From Sindora glabra (taxonomy: Eukaryota; Streptophyta; Magnoliopsida; Fabales; Fabaceae), in NCBI GenBank assembly GCA_020226215.1, contig CM035232.1:56305220-56369219 (forward strand): 64,000 nucleotides of DNA, written 5' to 3'. The notes beneath the pieces are model-generated. The model had not been told where the DNA came from. It did not search any database and saw only the letters and a program-made list of their open reading frames with translations. The stretch's first letter is position 1, and each line of letters starts with the position of its first letter. Positions 50,701-62,511 of the stretch are shown piece after piece. The position numbers and the translations under genes were made by a program.

Positions 50701-51904
50701 TATCTTATAGTCTAGCGTTTAAAAATACAAATCCTAATGATTATGAAACTGATAAGGAGCCATTAGTACAGAGTTAGTTAGGTAACATTTATCCATTATT
50801 CCTAGTTTTGTTGTATATTCTTCTAACCTTATTTGACAGGCATCTTTATATATGTTTTAGTATTATTACAACCTAGGAATTATCTGTGTAGAGTAACTAA
50901 CCTAATATGTTTAATTATTATAATGTAATATATGGTGTGCATTATTACTTAACCTATTTGTTTAGTATTTTTATACAATAGATAGGGAACTTTTAAGACA
51001 TGAAACTAACATGGCTTTTGAAAATTTTCAAAGAAAAATAGAAAGAACTATGGTTTTCTTCAACAATAAAGGTAACCAACTTTTAAAAGAAACATATGAT
51101 TTATTTGACAAGAAATCCCAAGAAAGGAATCTAATCTTTGATCTTGATGTTATCTCTAAAGTATTTTATTAAAAAAATATAGGATCTATAGATTCCCTAA
51201 GTTTTACTGCTTAGTCCTGTTCAATTGTGTTTGTTTCATATTTGAACAATTGTTTTCAAAAAGAATATTTAACTCCTTCATAAGAATCTCCTTTGAAAAC
51301 CTTTTGTAAACCATTTCCTATGTTTTAAAAAGCTAATGATAAAATTGTTTCAAAACACTGTCTATTAGAATTTTATTATACAAAAAGTATTTATCTTTAA
51401 AAGATATTTTTCTAAAATGACTTCATCAGTTCTTCATAAACTTATTATGATTTGGATTTAACCTTAGAAGAAATTAAAGTGTTTTTGATTTCAAATTCTC
51501 CTTCAGAAAGAAAGAAAAAGGGATTTTTTTTCATATTTCTATTTTCTCAAAGGAGATAAACTATGAGATTTTCAAAAAAAATTATCTATTTAAACCTTTA
51601 AATAAAATTTTCAAGCATTGAGAAAAATTATATCTATTTATTGGGAAAAGTTATTTTCAGTAATAAAAATGGCAAGTTTATAAAATGTGTATAACTATGT
51701 ATATATTTCTAGAAAAATGTTCTATTTGTAAAATAAAAGATAAAATCTCATTAGTGGAAAGAAAACTATTTTTCGATTTAACTTTATTTAAAAAATTAGT
51801 GAATTTTTTAGCCTTGTATTTCTACATTATACAAGTTTTCTTAAAAATAATGGATTTAAGAAATTGATTTGGGTTAGAAAGGCTAGTAAAAATGTCCGAT
51901 TGAT

Positions 51905-52990
51905 GTCCTTATACCAATTATGATAGTCCAAAAATTATGTTGTGACATCTATGAACAACTTTTTATGTTCTCATCAAAATTCCTTTAATTTCCATGTAAA
52001 ATCATGTTTCCAAAATATTACTATTTTGAAAAGATCATCATTAAAATTATCACTTTCAATTTCTTATTATAAAAGTTTCAAGAAAAACTAATTCACCATA
52101 ATAGTCATGGCTTTAGCATACCCTGAATAATCATAGTTTTAGCATGCCATTAACCACAAAAAAAGATATACATCTAATCTTATATATGATAATCTTAAAG
52201 GAAAACTAAAGAGAAAAGGAGTGGATTTTTACTTACACAAGGATGCTTCTGGAATTTATTTTCTTTCATTTAATATTTAAAGTGTAGTGTCTAAAATAAT
52301 GCAAAGTTAGCAAGGAATCTAAAGAATGAACTATGAAAAAAAGATGAATTCATGGAGGTTTTATAGATTCTACCATTACTAGGACATTAAGAGAGCTTCC
52401 ATCTTTAAACAATTTTCAAGAAACTAGTAGAATTTTAATAGAAAATAGCAAGAACACTTAATAACTTTTCTTTCTCCTTTCTTTCTCTAGTTATGCATTA
52501 GTGTGAGGAAATTTAAGCTCACCTTTACTCTATTTATAGTGTAAATAGGAATACTCTTCAAATGTGCTTGCATCTTCCTAAGGAATATTATTATTCTTTG
52601 AATACTCCATTAATTTTTCCCTAAGTTTTGCTTACATGTCTTTTAAGTATGCAAAATTTCCTCCTTTACTAAGTTTTGCTTAAATGTCCTTTAATTAAGT
52701 GCAATTTATTTCTTCCTCCTTTTAGTAACCATTCATTCCTTTTTGAATGGCTTTAGAATTACATTTTTGCCACTTTGGGTAATTCCAAGATATTCTTAAG
52801 TAGAAACACTAATTACTTTAAAATCTTATCAATCTTGGATTTTGAATACCTTTAATTTCCTTAAATTTTCTTAAATAACTCCTAATAGATTTTTATCTAC
52901 TAGAACTAATAAATACTTTTAATGGCATAATTGAATAATTTTGTTAACTACTTACTAATGATCACTGTCTTTTATATGGTATTACACTGC
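51905..52990 (-). mobile_element. LTR remnant B, inverted relative to A
   Basis: Minus-strand copy of the LTR seen at 45.3-47.7 kb. Its 3' edge is followed on the minus strand by ATTGGTATAAGGACAT near 51907-51924, which may be a decayed tRNA-Met primer site. If so, this was a 5' LTR whose internal region lay at lower coordinates. No gag-pol was recognised there. Confidence 0.4.
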
Positions 52991-53128
52991 CTTAAAATTA
53001 GAAACCATCAACTAAACTTATTATATAGATAGCAGGGCAAACATACTTATTGATGCAAAAGAGCATTGCCTTTTAAACAACAATAATTATACAATAACAA
53101 TAAACAACATCAATAACATATAGAAAAC

Positions 53129-53136
<8 letters not shown>

Positions 53137-53186
<50 letters not shown>
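53137..53186. repeat. (AT)n microsatellite
   Basis: About 25 uninterrupted AT units. Confidence 0.95.
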
Positions 53187-53191
<5 letters not shown>

Positions 53192-53278
53192 CGTAATCTC
53201 ACTAAGTTTTACAAAGATCAAGCAGATATACATTTTTATTTCAATTGTGAAACAAAGATAACAATTAGATGATCATGT

Positions 53279-53851
53279 TTAACTAAAACTCTTCCTTTTG
53301 CATATCTTCATAAAATTTGTTCGTGTCTTGGGATTAATCAAGTAATATATTTCATAAGGTGGGTCATCACTTTTCTTTTTGTCACTAATGTAATCCTTAG
53401 CCAAATTATACTTAAAGTCCTTCCACCTTTTGCTTACCACCTATAGAGTGTGTTCTTTGTATCTTTAAGGCATACGGAAGCTAGTTTACAAGGAAACATA
53501 CATATAAATGGCACTTATGCATACAAAATCCAAAAAGATTTTTATACACGTGTAAAGAATGAAATGAAGATGAGTATTAATGTTCCTTATGAATACACAC
53601 TCTTAGATAACTTCCTTAATGTCTTTTGGCACTTGGTGCCATTTCCTATTGATGATAGGTATCTTGATATGTGTTAACATCCTAGTATAGTTGTTGAATT
53701 CTATTGCATTAGGCTTGCATGTCTGGCCTTTATCATTGAAATTTACTTTTAACCTCTCTCCTTTAACACACTTGAGTATCATATCTACCATAATTGTAGG
53801 ACCTTTAGTGCCTTTACTTTTGTTACCACCTTTATCGAAACCAAAACCCAT
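53279..53851 (-). pseudogene. Ptta/En/Spm-family transposon gene fragment
   Basis: The minus-strand ORF carries GTKGPTIMVDMILKCVKGER, then KVNFNDKGQTCKPNA, and RKWHQVPKDIKE, the signature of the plant Ptta/En/Spm transposase-associated domain (GPTxM, VxFNxxGQ, WxxVPxxxK). The long frame up to 53914 opens on a TTG; the first ATG is at 53851, just after a TTTTTAAACAG acceptor. A phase-0 intron of 171 bp with GT-AG ends (53441-53611) would join PKDIKE to VVSKRWKDFKYNLAKDY and DPPYEIYYLI, which also fits the family, ending at TAA 53279-53281. The product would be much shorter than usual, so it is a remnant or an exon pair of a longer gene. It sits inside the putative CACTA element, near its 54,984 end. 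Confidence 0.6.
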
Positions 53852-54984
53852 GTCGCTTCTGTTTAAAAACTTAAAACAAAAGCAACTCAAGCATTTAACA
53901 TATGTGTTGAGCAATATCTAATAAGTTTCCAAACACATATATGTGATAACTTAAATAACAAGAAATTAAGAATGATTTCATCACATTTAATTTGATCCTA
54001 CAATAACATTTTACCCATAATGAATTGAACTTGATTCCTAAAAGAGCCACACTAACATAAAAGGTTACTCAAAAAATGTAACATTTGAGTAAAAATGATA
54101 TTTTCAAAAATAAGAGCACAAAATAAGACATGAATTAGGGCATATAACTTTCCATGTTAAATAACAAGTGTAAGCCATGTTCATAACTATTGAAGAGTAA
54201 TTTTAAAGCACAAAAATGAAAGCTTCTTAACAATGTATAACAATGCCACCCTTAAAGGCCATAATTAAAACACAAAATACTCACAAAATATAATGGAATC
54301 GGGGAAAAAACCTTAAATAATATAGGGTAGATGCTTGAATATGATAGAACATTAACGTCACACAATTACTAAATAAAGGTTGGAGAAAATGGAATGGAAA
54401 GCACACATAAATGAGGAGTAGATCAACTTATGAATGAAGTTTATCTACTATGTGAAATAAAGACAAAAATATGCTAGTAATTGTACTTTCAACATATGTT
54501 ATTAATAAATAACTAACTTCTATATATTTTCATGTTAGTTATCATTAACATCGCTATCCAATGTTTTATGCATAATTGCAAAAATGTCACTCAGGATAAA
54601 CTTTTAACATTAGTTGTCTATAGGAATTAACATTTAATATTTAGTCTAATTTTGAAGACTAACAATCCACCTTTTTTTTATTTCAAGTTCCTAATAATTA
54701 ATGTAATAATTTAAAATTTTCTAACCATGCTAATTTTTATTAAACAACTAATGTGGAAAAAAACAAAATCCATTTTCTAAACCAATTCTTTAACTTCCAT
54801 TGAATGTTGGTTCATTAATAATTAATGTAGAAAGGATATTATGGTTTTATAATATCAATTGTTGATTAAACTCAACAAGAGAAATTGCCTATATTTTCAA
54901 AAATACTACCATGACATATATATATTGGTTTGCAGTTTAATCAAAGTCAATATGGTGATATTGTATCATAATTTTATTGTAGTG

Positions 54985-55058
54985 GACACATTCTTTTTCT
55001 AAAAGTTAAATATTATGCAATAATAGAAGAATTTCTTATGTTTTTTTTTATCAATAAT
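54985..55058. other. Short gap between two CACTA-like elements
   Basis: 74 bases separate the TAGTG end at 54984 from the CACTACTATAG start at 55059. Nothing else is seen. Confidence 0.4.
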
Positions 55059-56482
55059 CACTACTATAGAATAGTTGATTAACACTAAGTGTATAGAAGA
55101 TTATACATAAGAAATTAACTAAAGTCTAATCAAGCATCATTGTATATCTATTTTTAATACCAATTTTGAAACTTTCATAAAATATAATAATAATGTTAGT
55201 TTTTTCATCAAAATAATTGATGTCATTTATTTTTCTATCATTATGGAAAATATTGTGGGAAATAACATTAAACATTAGTTGTTTTCAAACAACCAATGTT
55301 CAATTTCAATAATATCATGTTGATTTATTTTCATAATTGACATGGATGTCTCATCCATTCCACCCATTAAAAAACATTAGCCTTAACCTTATCCCTTAGT
55401 TCCTCACTCCTTTATCCTAAACCTTAACTTTATCCCCATATTCTTCATCCCATTATCCATTTTATTTTCCCTATATTCCTAACTAGAAATAGTACTTCCC
55501 TTTATAGAATTTTAATTTAAATAATTTTAAATATTAAATTGAATAATAAAATATTAAAAATAGTGAAATATTATATATAATATCCTATTTAAAGATGGGT
55601 GTTTTACTAAATTTATTTTGATATTTATTGCTCAATATGTAATATTTGCACTCCTTAAAAAAATCTCTTAAATATAATATCTACAAATGCAATGAGCATT
55701 TATGAAAATATAGTGTATGATATTACGCATTTTTATATGAATAAATAGTATATAATGCCATAGAATCCTAAAAAAGATGAATGAGATTAACTTTTTTATT
55801 TGTACAAACTTGTAAAAATTGCATCAAAATGATAGGCAATCAAATTAGATCAATTAAGAAATCAAAAACTAAATTGTAAGAACAAATACAAAAGTAAATA
55901 ATCCTTACATTTATATTTTATACTTTTATAATGAGTGTTAAACCTCATATGTTTAGTCACAAGTTAATAGAGCTTTAATCCTTCAAAATAGTTAGTGAGT
56001 AAAAAACATAAAAAATGAAGATAATCATTTCAAGGATGGAAAATAGCATACCTCATTAAATAGAAATTTATTTTAGGGTTGGAAAAGTTTTATGATGAAA
56101 TTTGTAAATGGCACCATGTTTTACTTTTTTTATTTTCAACTTACGTTATACTTTAAACTTTTCATTTTCAATTTGCACCTAAGGGCTAAGTTTCAACATC
56201 AACTAATACAAAAAATTGACATCCAAGTTTATATTAAACATTAGTTAAATTAAAGACATTATCATTTTTAATACAATGACATCATCCTATTTAGTAATGT
56301 TTAACATTAATTGCGAACTAATGTCATAATACATAATATTATTTATTAAAAATAGATTTCTTTTGCTTGGGCAACGTTTTACATGAATCTTTTATTATAA
56401 TCGCAGAACCTTTGCAAAATCATTCCAAAATGGCTAATACAACAAATATATATATACATATCAAAATAAAATTGATTCAGTT

Positions 56483-56483
<1 letters not shown>

Positions 56484-56572
<89 letters not shown>
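56484..56572. repeat. Compound (ACAT)n-(AT)n microsatellite
   Basis: About six ACAT units (56484-56507) run into about 32 AT units (56508-56572). Confidence 0.95.
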
Positions 56573-56574
<2 letters not shown>

Positions 56575-58229
56575 AACTAGAATACAAAATGCAATTGAAA
56601 TTAGTTGTATTAATTTTGCATTACAATATTTTCTTATACAATTAAATAGATATAAATAATAACAAATTATATGTAAATAAAAAAAATAAGAAAGGAAACA
56701 TTTATTGTAAAGGACATTATACAAATAAAAAGGAATATTTGGTCACCTTTGCTTAGAATTTTTTTAATGTAAATTTCAGTTAATGGTCGAATGGTTAGCA
56801 ATGTCAGTTTTCTAAAAATAACCAATGTGATTATGTACTTTTTTAATAGAACAATCAATTTCTAAATATAAGAAATATATTTTAATGCATTAGTTATTAT
56901 AAAAAACAAATGTCATAACATAAAGGTCCATTTTAAGAAAGTAATTGATGTGTTTTTTTTATATAGAACATCAAAATATTTGAAATTTCATATGAAAAAT
57001 GATAATTAGAAAAGAGTTATGTTTAAATTAAACAAAAATGTAGTTAATTTTGTCTCATTTTGTGAAAACTGATAATAAAAAATGATCAAATAGAAACTTT
57101 AAACACTTATACATTGAACAAATCATTATATTGAAATTTTTTAAACTTTATATTGAAGATGATAACAAAAAAAAAAGATCAAACAAAACATTTATTTTTA
57201 AATCTTTTAAAGAGAAAAAGAGTTATTTTTTCAACTTAATTTATACATTAAAATCATTGTCTATTCAAAATAGATAACTTCAGATGTCAAAAACAAAAAG
57301 TTATGTAAATGTAAAAAGAAAACATAAATTATTATAAATTAAAAGTAAATAAAGAAATATATAAAATAATGAAAAATTATAAAATTGCAATTTTATTTTC
57401 ATGTACATCTTTACATCATTACATCGATAAAATACAATAAACAACTGTCTTCTCATTACTTATATGACATTACATCATTAACAAATACATAAAAATACTA
57501 ATACAATAGACAATCAATTCTTTATGCTTGAGGGCTTTTGAATTAGAAGGTTAATTATATGCTATATATATAACTTGTTAATATTGAGAAAAGAGCCTTC
57601 CTCCACCTGCATGGAAAAACTAAGGTGAGGAAAGCTTCCATCTTAACAATAGCAAAGATAATAATCTTTAACATATTCCTTATTGTCAATTTTTTTTTCT
57701 GTTGAATATTAGATTATTGATTTAAGCAATACATTTGCCTTTATTACCAATGCTAAAATTTGAAATGAATTCAAGGATAGCCCTATTTTCTTCTTGTAAA
57801 GCCTATTTAGAAAATGCTGTAAATCTTATTGAAGGATTTACTTCTCCTTAGGTATCTCAGGTTTCACATATTTTTCATTTATCAAAGGATCGCACATAAT
57901 GAAACTTAATATATCAAAGGAGAAGAAAGTCATTTAACAAGATTTGTAACATCTCTGAATGCACTTTGTGAGATCGAAAAAGGCTAGCTTTAAATTAGAC
58001 CAAACTCTAAAGTTAGATAACAGAGGCTTAGTGATCGTAGAAATGTTTCAAATAAAGAATAAAATGAAATTTATGGGCAAAATAGAACATTATATAATGG
58101 TTATCAACATATAATTGATATTTTAAAAATGAAATTTTCATGTTAAGTCTATTGGCATATCTTTTAGATGTCAATTATTTGAATAATCAACATCATAAGT
58201 ATTCTTAGTTTCCTAAAATCTCATGGATG

Positions 58230-58390
58230 TTATAGTGTAGTTTAAATAAGCTAATTGTTGACATTATAACTTCATTCATGAATGTAGTGCTATGGTTTAA
58301 ATGAGTTGCCTATTAACATTATAACTTCATTTGTGAATGGCATAACATAATTTAAATAAGTTGATTGTTGACATTATAAATTTATAAATA
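58230..58390. repeat. 55-bp tandem repeat, about three copies
   Basis: GTTTAAAT words at 58240 and 58295 and ATTTAAAT at 58350 head units containing TTGACATTATAACTTCATT and GTGAATG. Spacing is exactly 55 bp twice. Confidence 0.8.
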
Positions 58391-59077
58391 TAAATATTAA
58401 TTAGTTTTAGATAATCTTTAGACATAGGTTCTTGCATACAATTGATATCTAATACTTTATAATTTTTAACAGCATCATAAATACAAAAATTAGTTATCTA
58501 TTAATATATCTTTAGATGCTAGTTCCTATATATAGAACACTAATGCTTCCCATTATTTAAAAGTATAAGACATTAGAGTCTTAGATGGGTCATTTCCAAA
58601 AAATTCAAAATATTTCCAAAGAGTGAGTGAATTTTACTCAAATTTAACATAAACATAAAAAAGTGGAAGAAAAATTTATAGGCACTAGGAGTAACATTTA
58701 CATGTTGGTTTTTAATTTGACAACTAACTTTTGATAGTAATGACATTGAATTGAAGCAAAATAGACAATAAAGTTATAATAATATTTATAAAAATACCAT
58801 TGGTACATTAATTTCGATGTTGGTTGATATAAATATTGGCATTTTAAGATTTAGAATATATTCAAACATCCAAATCAACATCGATTATAATGTGAACTAT
58901 CATAAGTTTTTCATGAATTTGAAAAATATCATCACATAGATATAAACACCAATTGTATTTAATAACCATCATCTTATATACCTGATTAATTTTAAAAATT
59001 CTGTCATGTCAATATAGACATTGGCTTTGCCTTTAATTAATGTCTATCAATCAATGTAGAATGGTCATTTTATAGCG

Positions 59078-59422
59078 ATGAATATGTCTAAAGATCATTT
59101 TTTTAGGGTACATAGGAAACAAGACATTAAAGTTGCACCTTACAGAGTAAATAGAGCTAGGTTTGCCATTTGAAAATTAAGAAATAATGGCTAAAGGTGG
59201 TTTGGAAATGTAGAAATAAAGTTAATGGGTTCTTACACTCATGTCATGTATTGTATGAAATCAACTATAAACTAATTAGTGTAATTGCATTTCAATAACA
59301 TTGGTTAATTGATTTATATGTTAATTTACAATTTATTTCATATTATAAATGATGTATACCTAAAAGTTTCTTTAGAATACTAGTATTGAGATCCTTAAGA
59401 AAAATCTCAATAAGAATCATAT
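59078..59422. other. Spacer without recognised features
   Basis: No gene, RNA or repeat boundary seen between the CACTA-like region and the next element. Confidence 0.35.
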
Positions 59423-60371
59423 GGGAAAATACAATTTACACCCTAAAGTTTAGCTAAGTGGCAAAAATGATATATGAACTTTAAAATCTTACACTTTACC
59501 TTAATGAACCTTAACTTAGTAACAAAATGGTGCATAAACTTTAAAAACCTTACATATTATCCCTTTAAATTTTAGAAAAGTGGAAAATAGTAGCCTTAAA
59601 TTAAATTTAGAGCTCTATTAACCAGACTATTTTGAAAATATATAGGGCGAGTTATCTAGAAAATTATGAAAGTATTGTGAAAATCATTGAAACTTGAAAA
59701 ATATATGACATTGAAGTTCAATACATTTGTATTTAATAATCTTTTTTGAAAAGTCTTCAAATTCATATTTATGAAAGCCAATAAACTTTATCTAATTTAT
59801 AAATTTGAAAGCTGAACTATTTAACAAACATAGTTTAAAAGTATTATGGAAGTTTTTCTTTAAATTATTTTAATAAATTAATGTTTGAAAGGTTAGTATA
59901 TAAATGAAAATTTTGATTTGGTAGGACACAATAGGTTTGAGGTTGAATGTCTAATTTATTTTACATATTTCTAAAAAATTAAGCAAATTGGAATAATTAA
60001 AATAAATTATGTGCTTAGCAAAATCTTACCTTAAATTTTAAAAAATGATTTTGAATCTTAATATCTCAGTTCTTCTTTAATTTTCTTGAAAAATTGGTCA
60101 CCAAACTTAAGTTTTTTTTTCATTTATCTAAACTAAAAAATGGCTTGATCTAGTAAAAAAGTAAGATCGACATATATTATTATACTTAATCTAAAATTAA
60201 CAATTTCAATTTTTTTAAAAAAGTTTAGAGAGATAAAGTGTAAAGTTTTAAAGTTTATATATTATTTTTATTATTTAGTTAAAATTCAAGAGAAGTAAAA
60301 CATAAGATTTTAAAATTTATATATCATTTTTATCATTTAATCAAAGTTCACAGGATACATTGTATTTTCCC
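59423..60371. mobile_element. Non-autonomous element with long inverted termini (MULE-like)
   Basis: The left end GGGAAAATACAATTTACACC and the complement of the right end, GGGAAAATACAATGTATCCT, stay alignable for more than 100 bp (both contain AAAAATGATATAT and TTTAAAATCTTA). Just inside, a ~62-bp subrepeat with ACTTTAAAA...CTTACA... is repeated about 2.5 times. The flanking 9-mers GAATCATAT and CAAAACTAT agree only in part. Long TIRs and no coding region suggest a Mutator-like derivative; class is uncertain. Confidence 0.6.
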
Positions 60372-61985
60372 CAAAACTATACTATATATGTGAAAATGAT
60401 TGTGGTTATTTGGTGGCCAAAAAAAAAAAAAAAAGAGAAAAAAGGACTGGCAGCAGACAATCTAATTTAAATCCATTGCTATCTTCAACGGAAGTCGCTC
60501 GCAAATGATAAATCGTGTTCTTTGGAAGAGCCAAAATTTGCCAATTTGGAATATCTGAGCTTAGCCAACAAAACTGCATTATTAAGAGACAACTAAAACT
60601 TTTGGTTTCACGAAAAAAATATGTTGACTATAGATGACAATTTTCTAAACTAATGATGACTTGGTGAAGTTAGGACTTGCCTTAAAACTGAACACCGGGG
60701 CTTCGCACTTAATTTTTAGCTTCCACAAAGTATTATTAAGTTTTTAATGAGAATTTATTTGTGTAATCCATTTTACTAACCACTGAATAAATAAATGTAG
60801 ATTTTCAATCTTATGGGATCATAAGTATTAAGAATTGGACCTTTTTAATTTTCAAGATATCAAAATTTTAAAAAGTTAATATTCAACCTTTATTTATTAA
60901 ATTATCAAAACATTTTCCTACTAAATGGGTACGAAAAAGGATAGAAAGTTTTGTAATTTCAAAATTATTCTTTTGTAAATTTATTAGACATCTTTATTGA
61001 CCTACAATAAAAATAATTTTATCATTTAATAAATAATTTTTATTTTAAATCAAATTAGATAAAAAAACAATATTTTCAACATTTTTATCCATCTATTCTT
61101 AATAGACTCAAAAATAAGTTGAAAAATATTTATCTATATTTTTTCACTTTTTTTTAACTATTTTCTTTTAACTAGTTTCTAAAGTTTGTGCGATGTGTGG
61201 GTAATAAATTAACTTTATACAAATTAGAATCATATATTTTAAATAAGCTTCATATTATATAAGAAAAATATTATAAAAATATTGAAATCTAATTCATTGT
61301 ATTTATTTTACTATTATATATAAAATTAATTAATTATAATAAATAAAAAGAAACAATGAAAGTAATATTTTAACTTCATTTCACACAACTAATTGATAAG
61401 TTAATTGATAATTGATAGTTGATAAGTTAACTAAAGTATTTTGTAAAATTAGTTATTGAACTAGTTTAAATTGTAAAATGACATAAAAGTACATATTAAT
61501 AGAAATATATATAATTAAAATAATTTATATTTTTTTTGAAAATTAAATTATATTAATATAATTAAAAAATTTAAAATAAAATTATAATTTTTAATATTTA
61601 ATTAATTATATTTTACAAACTTATATATTTATTTACTTATATAATTTTTATTTTATTATTTATTATAAAATTATAATTACTTAAAATATAATTAAATATA
61701 TTTTTTAAAAATTATTTAAATTTATATTATAAAATATATGAATTATAAATTAATAAAAAGAATAAAGATAAATTTAAAAAAAATTACAAAAATAGTAACT
61801 TATAAGTTATAAATTACTCTAGATAATTTATTAAATCAAAACTTATAAATTAATAAATTATTTGAAATAAGTTATAATTTGTAAAAATATATCTCTAAAA
61901 ATTAATTTATAATTTATTATTTATTAATTAAATTAATAAATTATAAATTATTTATTTATTGTACAAAATAATTTTTAAATTCAAA
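60372..61985. other. AT-rich intergenic sequence
   Basis: It holds a 17-18 base poly(A) run near 60420, a short less AT-rich stretch at 60450-60700 with no ORF, and, after 61200, very AT-rich DNA full of TTATAAATTA-type inverted words (61800-61960). No gene seen. Confidence 0.4.
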
Positions 61986-61989
61986 TACC

Positions 61990-62271
61990 TTTCCTGGGCC
62001 ATCCCATTGGGATCCCACCTTCATGAAAGCAATACTTTGCGGTTATTTTGATCCTCCAATCGTGTACGCCAGCAAATATCGAGACTGTTTCCACGTGTTA
62101 TCTCCAGATCCACCGCCCAATCTGCAGTCCCAAGGTAACTGCACGTATCTCACTCACTCACTGTCTGCTATCAATTCAAGACCCACAAAATCATCGAGTC
62201 CCGCCATAGAAATGGAGAATCTTCGCACTCAGCTCTAGTAATCATTTCCGTCTGGTCTGGAATAATCGACA
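61990..62271 (+). promoter_or_regulatory. Promoter and 5' UTR of the gene starting at 62272
   Basis: Base composition changes abruptly from very AT-rich to balanced near 61990. TTCCACGTGTTATC at about 62090 contains a CACGTG G-box core. No plain TATA box is seen. The ORF at 62023-62238 overlaps this region and is judged incidental. Confidence 0.45.
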
Positions 62272-62511
62272 ATGGCAGCGAAATCCTTTGCTCTTCCTCA
62301 CAAGTATCCTGTTAAGCTTCAATATCAAAACAACCGTCATTTGCAGCTCAGGATTCCCTGCTCGGCTTCTTCCTATTTTTCTTTGCCATGGCCAAACCCC
62401 AAGCTCACTTCTTTCTCCATTAGTTGCGCTTCTTCCGGCTATTGCATTGTTTTCCCTCAACGCTCTCCCAGTTTTGTGATCAATGCCCTTAATTCTGACA
62501 CCCCTCACCAG
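62272..62511 (+). CDS. First exon of an unidentified, probably plastid-targeted protein (partial)
   Basis: ATG 62272 opens MAAKSFALPHKYPVKLQYQN, 80 codons rich in Ser, Pro, Ala and basic residues with almost no acids until the end, typical of a chloroplast transit peptide. The exon ends at CACCAG|GTATTC (62511), a good phase-0 splice donor. Reading through would hit a stop at about 62590 after atypical hydrophobic codons. The rest of the gene lies beyond the window, behind an intron of at least 1.48 kb. The mature protein cannot be identified from this part. Confidence 0.65.

Larger units (their letters stand above)
40500..54984 (-). mobile_element. Putative CACTA (En/Spm) transposon, ~14.5 kb with nested insertions
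   Basis: The left end CATTACTACAAAATTGTAAC and the complement of the right end, CACTACAATAAAATTATGAT, align as CACTA-type termini whose base differences are nearly all transitions. The flanking triplets are AAC and GAC, a near-match to the expected 3-bp duplication. ACATTGGTTGT-like words in both orientations crowd both ends, as CACTA subterminal repeats do, and a Ptta/En/Spm gene fragment lies inside at 53.3-53.9 kb on the minus strand. Stretches 41.0-45.3 and 47.7-51.9 kb show no coding sequence I recognise. The main transposase gene was not found. Confidence 0.45.
55059..59077. mobile_element. Possible second CACTA-like, non-autonomous element
   Basis: It starts CACTACTATAGAATAG at 55059 and may end at TTTTATAGCG (59068-59077), a TAGTG end with one change. 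Words like AACATTAGTTGTTTTC, CAACCAATGTTC and TGACATTGAATTG recur across both halves, as in CACTA subterminal regions. The flanking triplets do not match, so the boundaries are tentative. No transposase gene was recognised. Confidence 0.3.

Noticed and set aside
50381..50777. Overlapping ORFs on opposite strands (79 and 69 codons)
   Set aside because: No domain was recognised in either, and they overlap each other; probably chance ORFs in decayed transposon sequence.
56367..56645. 92-codon ORF with a long Tyr-Ile run
   Set aside because: It is the translation of the (AT)n microsatellite at 56508-56572 and surrounding AT-rich DNA, not a gene.
62023..62238. 71-codon ORF just upstream of the last gene
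   Set aside because: It overlaps the probable promoter and 5' UTR, has no recognisable domain, and the following ATG at 62272 gives a better coding profile.
62288..62479. 63-codon ORF in another frame of the last exon
   Set aside because: It is a shadow of the exon at 62272-62511; its composition arises from frame +1 of a Ser/Pro-rich transit peptide.
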